NCBI GenBank assembly: GCA_003427395.1
Contig: BFEA01000360.1
Location: 292,375 to 350,578, forward strand
DNA: 58,204 nt
Source: Chara braunii
Taxonomy: Eukaryota; Streptophyta; Charophyceae; Charales; Characeae
Direction: 5' to 3'
Below the pieces are notes generated by a model. It saw only the letters and a list, made by a program, of their open reading frames with translations, had not been told where the DNA came from and ran no database searches. The position numbers were made by a program, and so were the translations under genes. This document shows positions 56,365 to 58,204 of this stretch, in pieces (the stretch's first letter is position 1; every line of letters begins with the position of its first letter).

Positions 56365-57515
56365 TCACACCATTTCTCTAAGGGGCTCGACTATCTTGGC
56401 AAACCCTGGGATGGAGATCCGCCAGAAGCTACAGACCCCTAGGAAACTTCTTACTTCCCTGACCGTTTTTAGAGGCATAGGCCAGTTCAGAAGTTTATCC
56501 ACTTTCTTTGGATCGGGGCTCCTTCCTTCCAAGAAGCACCTAAAACCCAAGATCGTTACCTCCCTTTGGAACAGTAGTGATTTCGGCCCGCTGGCTGTTA
56601 GGCTGTATTTAGCCAACCTTTCTAGTACTTTCGCTACTCCCTACGCGTGTTCCTATACGAACTGCCTGACTTGACAATCCACTAAAGTCTCATCCTTTTC
56701 CTTTCGTCCTTTAGCTGGATTATCGTCAATGTATGGAAACGTAACCTATGGGCATATGTCCTCCATGACCTTCAGCATGTCCCGCTGGACGACCGCAACC
56801 CCATTCGTCCACCCTTGAGGCACCACACACATTTGTATGAGGCCTCTAGGTGTATGCATGGCGATCATAGGTCGAAAGGTCTATCGAAAATTGGTCATAG
56901 CCAGAGTACAAGTCTATTAGGGAGTAGATGCTCCTTCCGACAAAAGACTCGGCCAACAGATCCGCGTTGGGTAAACTACCCGCGTCGCGAACCGTTACCG
57001 AATTCAACTTTTGCAAGTTCTGTATCCAGCGCAGGCCACCACCCGGCTTCCAAAAGCAAAACCAGTGATTGGCGTAAGCTCCATCAGCTGGTTCCGCAAC
57101 GTTGGAGGCGATCTTCTGGTTTATGTAATCCATTACCTCTTTTTCTTCCTTTTGGGCATATCTCGTGGGTCTGTCATTCCAAGGCGTGTGAGGAACGGTC
57201 CAGATCTTTACCATCTTGATCATGCCAACGTCCAGTCGTCCCCTCTCCTCATCATTAAAGGAAAAGGCACCACTGTACTTCTGACATAATTCATATATGA
57301 AATCCCTCTCAGCCGGCAGAAGGAAGTCATCGGCTCCTACCTTCATTATTTTGAACCTCTCTGGGTAATTTTCCCTCCTTCTAATGCAGCCTCTCATAAT
57401 CTTTTAATTATCTTTCGTTCCTTCTCTAATGCCTCATTGTAATCTTTCTCTATCAAAACTGCCACCGGATTCATCTTAATGCCCTTGCGCTTATACTTCC
57501 TCTTATATCCAGTGA
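56365..57515 (-). pseudogene. Reverse transcriptase of B
   Basis: 57397-56846 covers fingers and palm (WTVPHTPWNDRPTRYAQKEE, FCFWKPGGGLRW, IYSLIDLYSGYDQF). A frameshift at about 56880 leads to PQGWTNGVAVVQRDM and the catalytic YIDD at 56733-56722. 56616-56365 is the thumb (ILGFRCFLEGRSPDPKKVDK, VRSFLGVCSFW). Another frameshift lies near 57400. It is of the same subfamily as A (shared YIDDN-P). Confidence 0.87.
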
Positions 57516-57814
57516 CTATTTTCCTAAAAAATGACCAGTCGGAGAGAAGGTGAGCTGCATCGTGCCAACTTTGGCTGCCCTCACAACATCCTTGAATCCT
57601 TCCATCTTTCTCTTGTCGCCCAATTCCTTTTCTTTACCCTGGAGTTTGAGCATCTTCCCAATATCATTCACTCTAATCGTCGTCTTCTCACCTATAACTC
57701 CACTTTCTTTCAGTTTTGCTCCTACTTCCTCAATCAGCTTGTCAGATTCTCCATGCTTAAGAGAGTTAACACGTCGCTGATGACGAGGATGATGCCTATC
57801 ACTTATCATAAAAG
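57516..57814 (-). pseudogene. Protease-RT linker of B
   Basis: Lys/Glu-rich linker (KLKESGVIGEKTTIRVNDIG) matching the position of the Lys-rich linker in A. At 57814 the frame (TFMISDRHHPRHQ, like TFMVCTSHHHKHK in A) is cut by the 310-bp insertion and resumes beyond 58124 (VGDPSQAEDH, like LQDPETAHEQ in A). Confidence 0.65.
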
Positions 57815-58124
57815 TGTAGCGGACCCACCAGGTGTGGTGCTCCACTAGTGACAGAGATGGAGATGGAGGAAGAAGGGGGAGCAAGATGGCACAACGCAGC
57901 TCCCCACGCAAAACTTCAACGCACGTATTCCAAAATGTGCAAGTGAGGAATGAGACTGAAAACAGACAATGGCTGGGGTATACCCTAGCGGACTGACGGG
58001 ACTGGACTGGACTGGCTGGTACCGACAGAGGTACCAGCCTGGACTGGCCTACCCCGAATATAACACAGGCCTGTGAGAACAGGCCAAGGGGCTGGTCTCA
58101 CAGGCCAACCCGAGGTCCGCTACA
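57815..58124. mobile_element. 310-bp insertion with 11-bp terminal inverted repeats
   Basis: The ends are TGTAGCGGACC and GGTCCGCTACA, perfect inverted copies. Inside are two further perfect inverted repeats: GGCTGGTACC/GGTACCAGCC around 6 bases near 58014-58039, and GGCCTGTGAGA/TCTCACAGGCC near 58069-58105. It has no coding capacity. TG...CA ends fit a solo LTR or TRIM; the inverted ends also fit a MITE. No clear target duplication is seen. Confidence 0.7.
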
Positions 58125-58204
58125 TGATCCTCGGCCTGTGATGGATCGCCTACATACAAACATGCTTCCGCCAAGAAGCGGAACTCTACCAAAGAAAAGA
58201 AAAC

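Larger units (their letters stand above)
46156..58204 (-). mobile_element. Ty3/gypsy element B, relative of A (right end outside window)
   Basis: On the minus strand: protease-RT linker, RT, RNase H, integrase, tandem-repeat-rich 3' region with antisense ORF, terminal repeat ending at 46156 (TGTCGC, as in A, with a shared ggattttga word 85-95 bases inside). Gag and the 5' repeat lie beyond 58204. B is diverged enough from A that shared short motifs are informative. The copy carries frameshifts, a damaged integrase and two insertions (mitochondrial fragment, 310-bp element). Confidence 0.8.

Overview
The window is eukaryotic, repeat-dominated nuclear DNA. My best guess is a charophycean green alga such as Chara braunii (inference). 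The grounds are an embedded mitochondrial rpl6 plus trnW(CCA) fragment of charophyte/bryophyte type, Ty3/gypsy elements with plant-style primer binding sites, abundant CT/AG microsatellites, and no bacterial gene organisation. The assembly shows short-read scars: N gaps and three Nextera mate-pair junction adapters left inside the contig (156-188, 15858-15892, 16009-16046). Sequence touching those points is duplicated from elsewhere in the window.

Layout. 1-188 is a misjoined piece of a gypsy element. 739-1944 is an intact Ulp1/SENP-type cysteine protease, the best conventional gene here. 2441-12426 holds a decayed minus-strand Ty3/gypsy element (called G1) with gag, protease, RT, RNase H, integrase and an extra acidic third ORF. 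A 56-bp direct repeat flanks it. 13200-14630 has unrecognised plus-strand coding fragments, 15204-15707 a 167-bp tandem repeat, and 16863-18206 a broken DNA-transposon transposase.

19060-45983 is a very large minus-strand Ty3/gypsy element (A). Two direct copies of a long terminal segment (about 7.0 and 5.9 kb, my LTR model) flank a leader, gag, protease, RT and integrase. A truncated tail of a second, tandem copy (A') abuts it on the right. 46156-58204 is a related but diverged element (B), cut by the window end. Its terminal region carries four adjacent minisatellites and an inserted mitochondrial fragment (rpl6, trnW). Its protease region is split by a 310-bp insertion with 11-bp inverted ends.

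The most interesting system is shared by A, A' and B. Between pol and the terminal repeat, on the strand opposite gag-pol, lie a covarying 7-bp stem-loop with a constant TCCT loop, a TATA box, and a small basic/acidic ORF with a conserved W-(Y/R)-E-R-T core. Repeated ATACCAAACCCC boxes follow. A second ORF sits inside the terminal repeat on the gag-pol strand and stops 0.52-0.59 kb from the element end in all three copies. Extra and antisense ORFs are known in land-plant Tat-lineage elements (Ogre, Grande, RIRE2). This looks like an algal relative of that architecture with its own regulatory hairpin. All pol copies here are broken, and both integrases have lost catalytic residues, so these copies are probably not autonomous.
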